A DNA stretch of 64,000 nt from positions 124,001-188,000 of the forward strand of contig CAVYPC010000002.1 in assembly GCA_963770315.1 (NCBI GenBank). The letters run 5' to 3'. The notes below the pieces were generated by a model. The model was given only the letters and a program-made list of their open reading frames with translations, searched no databases and was not told the origin of the DNA. Made by a program: the position numbers and the translations under genes. Shown here piece after piece: positions 14,868 to 25,950 of the stretch. Numbering within the stretch: the stretch's first letter is position 1; each line of letters starts with the position of its first letter. Origin of the DNA: VRUE01 sp963770315 (lineage in GTDB: Bacteria; Actinomycetota; Thermoleophilia; Solirubrobacterales; 70-9).

Positions 14868-16677
14868 AGACCTAGCTATCGGCTCAACCCTCGCCGGCTA
14901 TCGCCTCGACGCCCTGATCGCCCGGGGCGGGATGGGGGTCGTCTACCGGGCGACCCACCTGGCCCTCAAGCGGCCGGTGGCGCTGAAGGTCATTGCCCAC
15001 CACCTCAGCGACGACGCCGGCTTCCGCCGGCGTTTCCTGCGCGAGTCCCAGCTCGCTGCCCAGCTTGACCATCCCGCCGTCGTCCCCGTCTACGACGCGC
15101 GCGAGGAGGGCGGCGAGCTGATCGTCGCCATGCGCCTGGTCGAGGGCGGCGACCTGAAGAAGCGAATCGAAGGCGGCGGCCCGCTGCCTCCGGCGGAGGC
15201 GGTCGAGCTGCTCGGCCAGATCGCTGCGGCGCTCGATGCCGCCCACGCCGCCGGGATCGTCCATCGCGACGTCAAGCCGCACAACATCCTGCTCGAAGGC
15301 GACCGCGCCTATCTGACCGACTTTGGCCTCGCCAAGGCGCTCGGCGACAGCGGCGTGCTCAGCGGTGCCTCGATCGTCGGCACGGTCGAATACATGTCGC
15401 CCGAGCAATGGCGCGGCGAGCGGGTCGGCCCGGCAGCGGACGTCTACTCGCTCGGCTGCGTCCTCTACGAGTCGTTGACCGGGGTCGTTCCATATGCGCG
15501 CCGCGGCGGCGATGTCGAGCCCGAGCTGCCACAGGGCCTCGACGCGGTGATCGAACGCGCCGTCGCCAAGGATCCCGGCGAGCGCTACGCGAGCGCCAGC
15601 GAGATGATCGAGGCCGCCCGCGAGCGCCAGGGCGGGGCGCCGGCGGTAACCCGGGTGCTCTCCGAGGCGCCCGACCGGCCCACGCTTGCACTTACCGGGA
15701 GCGATGCGCCCCCAGGGACCCCCGGCTCCCGGCGGCTCGGCCCGAGGGCGAAGCAGTGGATCGGGGCCCTGATCGCAGCCGCTGTCGGCGCGGTCTCGCT
15801 GGCCTTTCTCTTGCTGGGCGGCGGCGGCCCCTCGGTCTCGGCGCCGATCGAGGTCGCCCGCCCGCCGCTGCGCCTCGCGGTCGGCGCCGGCGCGGTCTGG
15901 GTCAGCAGCGCCACCGACGGCACCCTCTCGCGGATCGACCCGGAGGCCGTCGCGGTCAGCGGCAAGCCTCTGCGGCTCGACCGGGGTGTCTCCGGGGTTG
16001 CGTTCGGCGCCGGCTCGGTCTGGGTCTCGAGCCCGCGCCGCGGCGACGTGCTGCGCATCGATCCGGACACCGATCGGGTGATCGCGAGGATCGACGTTGG
16101 CGGCCGCCCCGGCGCGATCGTCGCCGGAGGCAACCGGATCTGGGTCGCCGACGACGACGGCGCCGGGGTGACGGCGATCAACGCGCGGGGCGGGCGGATT
16201 TTCAAGCGTGGCATCCCTCCGCACGTGGCGCCGTTGCGCCTCGCGGTCGGCGCCGGCGCGGTCTGGGTCAGCAGCGCCACCACCGGCGCGGTGCGGCGCA
16301 TTGACCTCGGGACCGGCGCGGTGGGGCCGCCGATCCCCGCCGGCCGCGGGCCGGCCGGGGTCACCGTCGGCGGCGGCCTGGTCTGGGTCGCCAACAGCCG
16401 CTCGGACCGCGTCACCCGGGTCGACCCGGCGACCCACGCCCTTTTCGGCATGCCGATCGCGGTTGGCGGCCGCCCCGGCGGGATCGACGCCGGCACGGAA
16501 AGCGTCTGGGTCGCCAATGCCGCCGACGACACCGTCAGCCGGATCGGGATCGAAAGCGGCGAGACGACCGGCGATCCGCTGTCCGTCGGCCCCGATCCCG
16601 GTGCGATAGCGGTCGGCTCCGCGGCGGTCTGGATCGCCAACAACGGTGACGGGACCGTCACCCGCATCGAGCCCTGA
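14863..16677 (+). CDS. Eukaryotic-like Ser/Thr protein kinase with extracellular beta-propeller
   Basis: This 604-residue membrane kinase has a cytoplasmic kinase domain (about residues 1-265): the Gly loop ARGGMGVVYRA, VALKVI with the ATP-binding Lys, catalytic loop IVHRDVKPHNILL, DFGLAKAL, and the APE-equivalent MSPEQWRGE. A single helix (IGALIAAAVGAVSLAFLLLG) near residue 305 leads to a C-terminal domain of repeated AVWVSSA/GAVWVANS blades, a YVTN/NHL-type propeller that may sense ligands outside the cell. The GTG start sits in a palindrome with TATAAC six bases upstream. Two propeller blades share 47 identical nucleotides, evidence of recent duplication or gene conversion. Confidence 0.93.
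   Translation: MADLAIGSTLAGYRLDALIARGGMGVVYRATHLALKRPVALKVIAHHLSDDAGFRRRFLRESQLAAQLDHPAVVPVYDAREEGGELIVAMRLVEGGDLKKRIEGGGPLPPAEAVELLGQIAAALDAAHAAGIVHRDVKPHNILLEGDRAYLTDFGLAKALGDSGVLSGASIVGTVEYMSPEQWRGERVGPAADVYSLGCVLYESLTGVVPYARRGGDVEPELPQGLDAVIERAVAKDPGERYASASEMIEAARERQGGAPAVTRVLSEAPDRPTLALTGSDAPPGTPGSRRLGPRAKQWIGALIAAAVGAVSLAFLLLGGGGPSVSAPIEVARPPLRLAVGAGAVWVSSATDGTLSRIDPEAVAVSGKPLRLDRGVSGVAFGAGSVWVSSPRRGDVLRIDPDTDRVIARIDVGGRPGAIVAGGNRIWVADDDGAGVTAINARGGRIFKRGIPPHVAPLRLAVGAGAVWVSSATTGAVRRIDLGTGAVGPPIPAGRGPAGVTVGGGLVWVANSRSDRVTRVDPATHALFGMPIAVGGRPGGIDAGTESVWVANAADDTVSRIGIESGETTGDPLSVGPDPGAIAVGSAAVWIANNGDGTVTRIEP
15869..16281 (+). repeat. In-frame direct repeat within the kinase propeller
   Basis: 47 nucleotides at 15869-15915 recur without mismatch at 16235-16281, a 366-base (122-codon) offset. 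They encode RLAVGAGAVWVSSAT. The third-codon positions are also identical, unlike the other blades, which diverge at DNA level. Confidence 0.85.
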
Positions 16678-16695
16678 CCCGCAATCAATAGGATC

Positions 16696-18744
16696 GTGTC
16701 ACCGGTGAAGCAGGACATCGACCAGCTCTGCATCAACACGATCCGCACGCTGTCGATCGACGCGATCCAGAAGGCGAGCTCGGGCCACCCGGGCACGCCG
16801 ATGGCGATGGCCCCGGTCGCCTACACGCTCTGGCAGCGCTTCCTCCGCTTCGATCCAGCCGACCCGATCTGGCCCAACCGCGACCGCTTCGTACTCTCCG
16901 CCGGCCACGCCTCGATGCTGCTCTACTCCCTGCTCTTCCTGGCAGAGGTGCAGGCGGTCGAAGCCGACTACGAGGTCGTCGGCCGGCCCTCGGTCTCCCT
17001 CGACGACATCGAGCGCTTCCGCCAGCTCGACTCGCGCGCTCCGGGCCACCCCGAGTACCGCTGGACCTCCGGCGTGGAGGCGACCACCGGCCCGCTCGGC
17101 CAGGGGATCGCGACCTCGGTCGGGATGGCGATCGCCTCCAAGTGGGAGGGCGCCCGCTACGGGGCCGAGCTCTTCGACTTCGACGTCTACGCGATCGCCG
17201 GCGACGGCTGCCTGATGGAGGGCGTCTCCAACGAAGCGGCCTCGATCGCCGGCCACCTGAAGCTCGACAACCTCTGCTGGATCTACGACAACAACCACAT
17301 CACGATCGACGGTGTGACCCGGCTCGCCTACGAAGATGACGTCGCCGCCCGCTTCATGGGCTACGGCTGGAACGTGACCAGGGTTGGCGACGCCAACGAC
17401 ACGGAGCTGCTGGGCCGTGCCTTCGAGGAGTTCAAGGAGGAGGAGGGGAGGCCGACGCTGGTCATCGTCGACTCCCACATCGGTTGGGGCTCGCCGCACA
17501 AGCAGGACACCGCCGCCGCCCATGGCGAGCCGCTCGGGGAGGAGGAGGTGCGCGAGACCAAGCGCGCCTACGGCTGGCCCGAGGACGCCCAGTTCCTCGT
17601 CCCCGACGGGGTCAGGGAGCACTTCGCCGCCGGCGTCGGGGCGCGCGGCGCCGAGCTGCGCGCAGCCTGGGAGGCGAAGCTGGCCGTCTACGCCGGGGAG
17701 AACGCGGAGCTGGCCGCCGAGATCGAGGCGACCCAGAAGCGCCAGCTGCCCGACGGCTGGGACGCCGGCATCCCCAGCTTCGAGCCCGACGAGAAGGGGT
17801 TAGCGACGCGGAAGGCCTCGAGCAAGGTGGAGAACGCGATCGCCGAACGGGTCCCCTGGCTGCTCGCCGGCTCCGCCGACCTCACCGACTCGACCTCGGT
17901 CCGCCTCGACTGCGACGGCGCGGTCGACTTCGAGCCCGGCGCCTACGACGGCCGCCAGCTCCACTACGGGATCCGCGAGCACGAGTCGGCGGCGATCTCC
18001 AACGGCCTCTCGCTCTCCAAGCTGCGCCCGCTCTGGTCGACCTACCTCACCTTCTCCGACTACGCGCGGCCGGCGATCCGCCTCTCGGCGCTGATGGAGC
18101 TGCCGGTGATCCACCTCTTCACCCACGACTCGATCGGCCTTGGCGAGGACGGCCCGACCCACCAGCCGGTCGAGCAGCTCGCCTCGCTGCGGGCGATACC
18201 CGGCCTCGACGTGATCCGGCCCGCCGACGCCAACGAGGTGGCCGAGGCCTGGCGGGTGGCGATCGACCGCACCCACCAGCCGGTTGCCCTGGTGCTGACC
18301 CGCCAGAACGTGCCGGTCTTCGACCGCGGCAGGTACGCCCCGGCGGAGGGGCTGCGCCGCGGCGGCTACGTGCTCGCCGACGCCGAGGGGGGAGAGCCGG
18401 AGGCGATCCTGATCGCCACCGGCAGCGAGGTGGCGCTGGCCGTCGCCGCGCACGAGGAGCTGAGCGGCGAAGGCATTCGCTCGCGCGTCGTCAGCCTGCC
18501 CTGCTGGGAGCTGTTCGACCGCCAGGACGCCGCCTACCGCGAGGAGGTGCTGCCGGCGAACGTCAGCGCCCGTGTTTCGGTCGAGGAGGCCTCGACGCTT
18601 GGCTGGGATCGTTACGTCGGATCCGCCGGCGTCAAGATAGGGATGCACACCTTCGGCACCTCAGCGCCGCTGAAGGACGTCCAAGACAAGTTCGGCTTCA
18701 CCCCTGACCGGGTGGCCGAAGCTGCAAAGGAGCTGCTCTCATGA
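16696..18744 (+). CDS. tkt: Transketolase
   Basis: This 682-residue thiamine diphosphate enzyme transfers two-carbon ketol units in the non-oxidative pentose phosphate pathway. The signatures include SSGHPGTPMAMAP near the N-terminus, the ThDP/Mg motif GDGCLMEGVSNEAASIAG through NNHITIDG, and FTHDSIGLGEDGPTHQPVE in the pyrimidine domain. Length is slightly above 660, normal for the family. The GTG at 16696 has AATAGGATC before it; a GTG at 16705 would lie 10 bases after the same TAGGAT and is an alternative. Its stop overlaps the tal start (ATGA), making tkt-tal-pgi a translationally coupled operon. Confidence 0.96.
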   Translation: MSPVKQDIDQLCINTIRTLSIDAIQKASSGHPGTPMAMAPVAYTLWQRFLRFDPADPIWPNRDRFVLSAGHASMLLYSLLFLAEVQAVEADYEVVGRPSVSLDDIERFRQLDSRAPGHPEYRWTSGVEATTGPLGQGIATSVGMAIASKWEGARYGAELFDFDVYAIAGDGCLMEGVSNEAASIAGHLKLDNLCWIYDNNHITIDGVTRLAYEDDVAARFMGYGWNVTRVGDANDTELLGRAFEEFKEEEGRPTLVIVDSHIGWGSPHKQDTAAAHGEPLGEEEVRETKRAYGWPEDAQFLVPDGVREHFAAGVGARGAELRAAWEAKLAVYAGENAELAAEIEATQKRQLPDGWDAGIPSFEPDEKGLATRKASSKVENAIAERVPWLLAGSADLTDSTSVRLDCDGAVDFEPGAYDGRQLHYGIREHESAAISNGLSLSKLRPLWSTYLTFSDYARPAIRLSALMELPVIHLFTHDSIGLGEDGPTHQPVEQLASLRAIPGLDVIRPADANEVAEAWRVAIDRTHQPVALVLTRQNVPVFDRGRYAPAEGLRRGGYVLADAEGGEPEAILIATGSEVALAVAAHEELSGEGIRSRVVSLPCWELFDRQDAAYREEVLPANVSARVSVEEASTLGWDRYVGSAGVKIGMHTFGTSAPLKDVQDKFGFTPDRVAEAAKELLS

Positions 18745-19837
18745 AGCCGACCGCGAAACTGCACGAGTTGGGTCAGAGCCTCTGGCTCGACAACATCACC
18801 CGCACGATGCTCGGCGACGGCACTCTGAGGGGCTATATCGACGAGCTTTCCGTCACCGGCCTGACCTCCAACCCGACGATCTTCGACAAGGCGATCTCGG
18901 GTGGCGATGCCTATGACGAGCAGATCGCCGAGCTCGGCAATAGCGCTGTTCCCGAGGAGGGCATCGGCGCCACTCCCCCCGAGCGGATCTTCTTCGAGCT
19001 GGCGCTCGCCGACCTGCGCGATGCCACCAACCTCTTCGCCGCGGTCCACGAGCGCACCGCCGGCGTTGACGGCTTCGCCTCGCTCGAGGTCTCACCCCTG
19101 ATCGCCGACGATGCGGAGGCGACCATCGAGGAGGCGGCCGCGCTCCACGCCAAGGCGGAGCGCGACAACCTCTTCATCAAGATTCCCGGCACCGAGGCCG
19201 GGCGCAAGGCGATCGAGGAGTCGATCTTCGCCGGCATCCCGATCAACGTCACCCTGCTGTTCGACGACAAGCAGTACCTCGCCGCGGCCGACGCCTACAT
19301 GCGGGGGATCGAGCGGCGGATCGAGGCCGGCCTCAGCGCCGACGTCGCCTCCGTCGCCTCGATCTTCATGAGTCGCTGGGACGTGGCGGTCGCCGACGAC
19401 GTGCCGGAGGAGCTGCGCAACCGGCTTGGGCTGGCGATCGGCTTCCGCGCCTACCGCGTCTATCGCGAGCTGCTCGGGTCGCCGCGCATGCAGCGCCTGA
19501 TGAACGAGGGCGCTCGCCCGCAGCGCCTGCTCTGGGCCAGCACCGGGACCAAGGACCCCGAAGCCTCCGATGTCCTCTACATCGAGGGCTTCGCCTCGGC
19601 GCTGACCGTCAACACGATGCCCGAGCCGACGCTGCACGCCTTTGCCGACCACGGCGAGGTCGGCGACCTCGTCCCACCCGACGGGGGCGACGCCGAGCAG
19701 GTGCTGGCGGAGTTCGCGCGGGCCGGGGTCGACATCGACGCGCTCGCCGAGCGCTTACAGGAGGAGGGCAAGGCGAGCTTCGCCAAGTCGTGGGATGAGA
19801 TGCTGCAGACGATCGAGTCCCAGCTCGGAGCGCGGGC

Positions 19838-19841
<4 letters not shown>
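18741..19841 (+). CDS. tal: Transaldolase
   Basis: This 366-residue enzyme transfers dihydroxyacetone units between sugar phosphates. It begins LHELGQSLWLDNITRTML and has TSNPTIFDKAI near residue 45; both are typical of the long actinobacterial transaldolases. The Schiff-base Lys lies in NLFIKIPGTEAG. ASTGTKDPEASDVLYIE is the phosphate-binding C-terminal motif. The start overlaps tkt by four bases and the end overlaps pgi by four, so the three genes should be co-translated in fixed proportions. Confidence 0.96.
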
Positions 19842-21499
<1,658 letters not shown>

Positions 21500-21502
21500 G
21501 CG

Positions 21503-22897
21503 GTGCCCGGCCTCGGCGCCCTCCCGCTTGCGGCGTCGGAGTCCAACCTGCTCGCCGCGCGAGAGCTGATGGCGTTCACGCTCGCCTTCCACATCGTCCT
21601 CTCCTGCCTCGGCGTCGCCCTGCCGGCGATGATCCTCACCGCGAACTGGCTGGGGCTGAAGCGAGACGACGCCGACGCGATGCGGTTGGCGCGGCGCTGG
21701 TCCAAGGCGATGGGGGTCACCTTTGCGGTCGGCGCCGTCACCGGCACCGTGCTCAGCTTCGAGTTCGGCCTGCTCTGGCCGAACTTCATGGCGCGCTTCG
21801 GCGACGCCTTCGGCATCGCCTTCGCGGTCGAGGGGCTCTTCTTCTTCACCGAGGCGATCTTCCTCGCGATCTACATCTACGGCTGGAAGCGGCTCAGCGG
21901 CTGGGCGCACTTCTGGTCCGGCGTGCCGATGGTGATCACCGGCATCGGCGGCGCCTTCTCCGTCGTCACCGCCAACTCGTGGATGAACCAGCCGCAGGGC
22001 TTCACCCTCGACGCCGCCGGCAAGGTGGTCGAAACCGAGCCCTTCAAGGTGCTCTTCAACCCGGCCTGGAGCTACGAGGTCCCGCACATGATCCTCGCCG
22101 CCTACATGGTCGTCGGCTTCCTCCTCGCCTCGATCTACGCGGTCGGCATGCTCCGCGGCCGCCGCGACCGGCTGCACCGGCTGGGGTTGCTGATCCCGCT
22201 CACCATCGCCTGCATCGTCACCCCGATCCAGCTCTTCGTCGGCGACACCGCGGCGCGCGAAGTCGCCGACCACCAGCCGGCCAAGTTCGCCGGCATGGAG
22301 TGCATCCAGAAGAGCGGCGACGACCAGACCGAGTACGTCGGCGGCATCTGCACGAGCGACGGGGTCAAGGCGTCGATCCCGATCCCCGACCTCGACTCCT
22401 ACCTGGTCGGCTTCAGCAAGAGCACCGAGGTCACCGGTCTGAACGACATCCCGCCCGACGAACGCCCGCCGGCCAACACCCTGCTCCACCTCGCCTTCGA
22501 CGCGATGGTCGGGATCGGCTCGGCGCTGCTGCTGCTCGGCCTCTGGCTGGCGTGGGCCTGGTGGCGGCGGCGCGACATCCCGCGCACGCCCTGGTTCCTG
22601 CGCGCCGTCGCCGTCTCGGGCGCCGGTGCGATCCTGGCGCTGTGGTTCGGCTGGATCGTCACCGAGGTCGGGCGCCAGCCCTGGATCGTGCAGGGCTACA
22701 TGCGCACCTCCGAAGCGGTCACCGAGGCGAAGGGGATCTGGTTCGCCTTCGCCGGGGTGCTGATCCTCTACGCCGGGCTCGGCACGGGCGCGATCCTCGT
22801 CCTGCGGGCGATGTCGCGCCGCTGGCGGGCGGAAGAGGACGACGAGGCCGAAGCCCCGTACGGCCCGCAGGCGCCGGTGGCGGAGGGGGCGGGATGA
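21503..22897 (+). CDS. cydA: Cytochrome bd quinol oxidase subunit I
   Basis: This 464-residue membrane subunit binds the three haems of cytochrome bd and oxidises quinol. It has about nine helices. The His ligand region (MAFTLAFHIVLSCLGVAL), the arginine/glutamate segment (FEFGLLWPNFMARFGDAFG) and EGLFFFTEAIFLAIYIYGW are typical. The Q-loop is of the short type, as in other actinobacterial enzymes. It starts at GTG 21503, three bases after pgi, and its end overlaps cydB (ATGA). With cydB disrupted (next entry), whether a functional oxidase forms is uncertain unless the frameshift is an artefact. Confidence 0.94.
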   Translation: MPGLGALPLAASESNLLAARELMAFTLAFHIVLSCLGVALPAMILTANWLGLKRDDADAMRLARRWSKAMGVTFAVGAVTGTVLSFEFGLLWPNFMARFGDAFGIAFAVEGLFFFTEAIFLAIYIYGWKRLSGWAHFWSGVPMVITGIGGAFSVVTANSWMNQPQGFTLDAAGKVVETEPFKVLFNPAWSYEVPHMILAAYMVVGFLLASIYAVGMLRGRRDRLHRLGLLIPLTIACIVTPIQLFVGDTAAREVADHQPAKFAGMECIQKSGDDQTEYVGGICTSDGVKASIPIPDLDSYLVGFSKSTEVTGLNDIPPDERPPANTLLHLAFDAMVGIGSALLLLGLWLAWAWWRRRDIPRTPWFLRAVAVSGAGAILALWFGWIVTEVGRQPWIVQGYMRTSEAVTEAKGIWFAFAGVLILYAGLGTGAILVLRAMSRRWRAEEDDEAEAPYGPQAPVAEGAG

Positions 22898-23893
22898 CGC
22901 GCGCCGACCTGGCCGCGGCGATCCTCTGGATCGGGGCGACGCTCTACGCGGTCTTCGGCGGCGCCGATTTCGGCGGTGGCATATGGGACCTCGTCGCCGG
23001 CGACGCCGAGCGGGGCGAGCGGCCGCGGGCGCGGATCCAGCGCTCGCTGACCCCCGTCTGGGAGGCCAACCACGTCTGGCTGATCTTCATCCTGGTCGTC
23101 CTCTGGACGGCCTTCCCGGAGGCCTTCGGCGCGATCATGTCCACTCTCTACGTGCCGATCGCCCTGGCCGCGGTGGGGATCGTCCTGCGCGGCGCCGGCT
23201 TCGCCTTCCGCAAGTCCATCCACCGGCTCGATCTGCGGCGGGCGATGGGCGCCGCCTTCGCCCTCTCCTCGGTACTGACGCCGTTCTTCATGGGGACCGT
23301 GGTCGGCGCGATCGCCGCCGGCAACGTCCCGCCGGAGGGCAATGGCGACGCCTTCTTCGAGCTGGATCGAGCCGCTGCCGCTGCTGACCGGGACGCTCTT
23401 CGTCCTCAGCGGCGCCTACCTGGCGGCGATTTTCCTCGTCGCCGATTCCGATCGTGCCGGCGACAAGGAGATGGAGGGCTATTTCGCCAGCCGCGCCCTG
23501 GCCGCCGGTCTCCTCGGCGGCGTCATCGCATTGGCCGGGATCGTCGCCCTGCATGCCGATGCCCGCTACGCCTACGACCGGCTCGTCGTCGAGGGGCTGC
23601 CGCTGGTGATCGTCTCCGCCCTCTGCGGCTTCGGGGCGCTGGCGCTGCTGCTCCTTCGCGCCCGCCGCGGCCTGCGCCCGCTCGCCGTCGGCGCCGTCGT
23701 CGCCGTGATCTGGGGCTGGGGAGTCGCCCAGTTCCCTTACCTGCTGCCGACCTCGCTGAAGATCGACCAGGCGGCGGCGCCCGGGCCGACCCTCGACGCG
23801 GTCCTGATCGTCTTCGTTGTCGCCGCGCTGGTCGTCCTGCCGGCCCTGGGTCTCCTCTACTGGCTCAGCCAACGGGAACTGCTGGGCGAGTGA
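22894..23893 (+). pseudogene. cydB: Cytochrome bd subunit II, frameshifted (pseudogene or sequencing error)
   Basis: The gene begins correctly (ILWIGATLYAVFGGADFGGG; WEANHVWLIFILVVLWTAFP) and reads in frame to NVPPEGNGDAF. It then continues in another frame as SSWIEPLPLLTGTLFVLSGA through to WLSQRELLGE. A single extra base within CTTCTTC at about 23352-23358 explains the break; removing it restores the family-typical DAF-SSW-IEPLPLLTG. The rest of the sequence shows no decay, no internal stop in the corrected frame, and correct overlaps with cydA and the HAD gene. This makes a recent mutation or a sequencing/assembly error more likely than an old pseudogene. Confidence 0.85.
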
Positions 23894-24567
23894 TGACCGA
23901 CTCCGCCCGCGCGGTCCTTTTTGATATCGACGGCACCCTGCTCGTTACCGGCGGTGCCGGGGCGGTCGCCTGGCAGCGTGGGTTCGAGGAGCTCTACGGG
24001 GTCGAAGCGAACATCTCCGAGCACACCGATGCCGGCATGACCGACCCCGAGATCGCGGCGATCGTCTTCCGCGAGGTGATCGGCCGCGAGGGAAGCCCCG
24101 AAGAGCGCTCGAAGGCGATCGGCTGCTACCTCAAGCACCTCCCCGATGCGGCCGCCGAATCCGACGGCTACCGGGTGATGTCGGGCATCGAGGCACTGCT
24201 CGATCGCTTGATCGACGAGGGCGTGCTGCTCGGCCTGGTCACCGGCAACATCGAGGCCGCTGCCCACATCAAGCTCGCCCGCGCCCGCCTCAACCGCTTC
24301 TTCTCCTTCGGCGGCTACGGCTCGGACTCGGCAGACCGCACCGAGGTGACTGAAGCTGCCCTGCGCCGCGGCGAGCTCGTCTCCGGCGGCACCCTGCAGG
24401 ACGGCGCCTGCATCGCAGTAGGCGACACCCCCCGGGACGTCAAAGCCGGCCACGGCGCCGGGATCAGGGTGGTTGGCGTGGCTACGGGCTCCTACAGCGT
24501 TGAGGAGCTAAATCAAGCTGGCGCTGACTGGTCGATCTCCCAGGTTTCCGATGGCTTTCCGGCCTAG
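23893..24567 (+). CDS. HAD-family phosphatase (phosphoglycolate phosphatase-like)
   Basis: This 224-residue hydrolase has the four HAD motifs: LFDIDGTLL with the nucleophile Asp, LVTGN as motif II, a Lys/Arg before the Gly-rich loop, and GDTPRDVKAG as motif IV. An alpha-helical cap lies between motifs I and II. Phosphoglycolate phosphatase and nucleotidases share this layout, so the substrate is open. The ATG overlaps the cydB stop (TGATG), placing it at the end of the pgi-cydAB run. Its TAG stop begins the left arm of the palindromic element that separates it from the convergent cyclopropane synthase gene. Confidence 0.88.
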   Translation: MTDSARAVLFDIDGTLLVTGGAGAVAWQRGFEELYGVEANISEHTDAGMTDPEIAAIVFREVIGREGSPEERSKAIGCYLKHLPDAAAESDGYRVMSGIEALLDRLIDEGVLLGLVTGNIEAAAHIKLARARLNRFFSFGGYGSDSADRTEVTEAALRRGELVSGGTLQDGACIAVGDTPRDVKAGHGAGIRVVGVATGSYSVEELNQAGADWSISQVSDGFPA

Positions 24568-24683
24568 AGGGCCATCCGGTAGGGGCGAAACGTCTTGTAC
24601 TTTTTCGGCCACGCCTCCGGGCGCCAGCCCGACCGCGATCCACCGAAAAAGTTAAGTGGAGTCCCTGCCGGATGGCCCTCTTA
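24565..24683. repeat. Palindromic element B, copy 1 (between convergent genes)
   Basis: The outer stem 24565-24579 pairs with 24668-24683 and begins at the two stop codons. The AT-rich inner stem CTTGTACTTTTTCGG (24594-24608) faces CCGAAAAAGTTAAG (24643-24656). An apical hairpin CGGGC-GCCA-GCCCG sits in the middle. A second copy lies at 36082-36192 with the same inner stem but a different outer stem and apex. It probably works as a bidirectional terminator here. Confidence 0.8.
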
Positions 24684-25886
24684 CGCCAGCGAGCAACGAG
24701 CCTGGTAGATCGACAAGAACCCATTCTCGAAGCCGTTACGTGCCGCACGCAGGTAGAGGCGCCAGACCCGCACCCGTTCAGGCCCGGCCAGGCGGATCGC
24801 CTCGTCGAGGTTCTCGTCCAAGCGCCGCGCCCAGTGGCGCAGGGTCTCGGCGTAGTCGGCGCCGTGCTCGGAGACGTGGCGGGTGGCGAAGCCGGCTCTT
24901 TCCAGCGCCAGCAGGACGCGCGATAGGTGGAGCGGTTCCCCGTCGGGGAAGACGTAGCGCTCGGAGAAGGCGCCGGCGTCGGGATCGGTGTGGCGGAGAC
25001 GGGCGATGCCGTGGTTGAGCAACCGCCCGCCCGGCTCCAGCAGTCCCGCCAGGGTGCGCGCGTAGACGTCGATCTGCTCCTCGCCGACGTGCTCGACCAT
25101 GCCGATCGAGGCGATCGCGTCGAAGCGCTCTCCGGCCAGGTCGCGGTAGTCCATGACGCGGATCTCGACCCGGTCGGCGACGCCGGCCTCCTCGGCCCGC
25201 TGGCGCGCCTTTTCCGCCTGCGGCGGCGAGAGGGTAATGCCGACGACGGATGCCCCGCGCTTGGTGGCCGCCCAGAGCGGGAAGCTGCCCCAGCCGCAGC
25301 CGACGTCGAGCACCCGGTCGCCCTCCTTCAGCGCCAGCTTGCGGGCGACCGTCTCGAGCTTCTCTTCCTGCGCCGCCTCGAGCGTCTCGGCGCCCTCGGC
25401 GAAGAAGGCGCAGCTGTAGGTCATCGACTCGTCGAGGAAGAGGGCGAAGAAGTCGTTGGAGACGTCGTAGTGATGGCGAACGGCGCGGGCGTCGCGCTCC
25501 TTGCTGTGGCGGCGACCGCTGAGGACCAGCTCGGCCGCGGGCCGGCTGGGCGGTCGGGTGAGGCCGGCGGCGCGCACCACGCCGAGCAGGAGCCGCGCCT
25601 TGTCGCCTCCCTCCAGCGAAGGTGGCTGCCAGCTGTCGAGCAGCTCGATCACCGCGTCCATGTCGTCGACCTCGATCTCGCCGCTGACGTAGGCGCGGCC
25701 GAGGCCGAGCTGGCCCGGCGCACGCAACGCGTGCGCGGCGGCCCGGGGCGAGCGCACGTAGAAGGTCGGCCCGTCGCCGTCGGTCGACGAAAGCCGCGTC
25801 CCGTCCCAGAACTCGACCGTGAAGGGGCGCTCGGGGATGCGCGCCTCGATCTCCCGGCGCAGTGCCACGGTGCTTGCGAAAGGCAT
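24681..25886 (-). CDS. cfa: Cyclopropane-fatty-acyl-phospholipid synthase family methyltransferase
   Basis: This 401-residue enzyme would transfer a methylene group from S-adenosylmethionine to unsaturated acyl chains of membrane lipids. The SAM-binding motif VLDVGCGWGSFPLWAA is near the middle, preceded by the family signature RHHYDVSNDFFALFLDESM and YSCAFF; GITLSPPQAEKAR follows. An N-terminal helper domain is present. The start is placed at ATG 25886, where TATAAG lies nine bases upstream; longer upstream frames overlap the divergent gene. Divergence from an acyl desaturase gene fits coordinated lipid modification: double bond, then cyclopropane. Confidence 0.9.
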   Translation of the reverse strand: MPFASTVALRREIEARIPERPFTVEFWDGTRLSSTDGDGPTFYVRSPRAAAHALRAPGQLGLGRAYVSGEIEVDDMDAVIELLDSWQPPSLEGGDKARLLLGVVRAAGLTRPPSRPAAELVLSGRRHSKERDARAVRHHYDVSNDFFALFLDESMTYSCAFFAEGAETLEAAQEEKLETVARKLALKEGDRVLDVGCGWGSFPLWAATKRGASVVGITLSPPQAEKARQRAEEAGVADRVEIRVMDYRDLAGERFDAIASIGMVEHVGEEQIDVYARTLAGLLEPGGRLLNHGIARLRHTDPDAGAFSERYVFPDGEPLHLSRVLLALERAGFATRHVSEHGADYAETLRHWARRLDENLDEAIRLAGPERVRVWRLYLRAARNGFENGFLSIYQARCSLA

Positions 25887-25950
25887 CGAAGAAACCTTAT
25901 AGGGAGGTTGCCTCGGCTTTCGGTCGCGCTGCGCCGTATGATCGGCTGGC

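Noticed and set aside
23350..23360. Programmed ribosomal frameshift in cydB
   Set aside because: CTTCTTC is weakly slippery at best, no stimulatory structure or Shine-Dalgarno-like sequence is obvious, and programmed frameshifting is not known for cydB; mutation or error is simpler.
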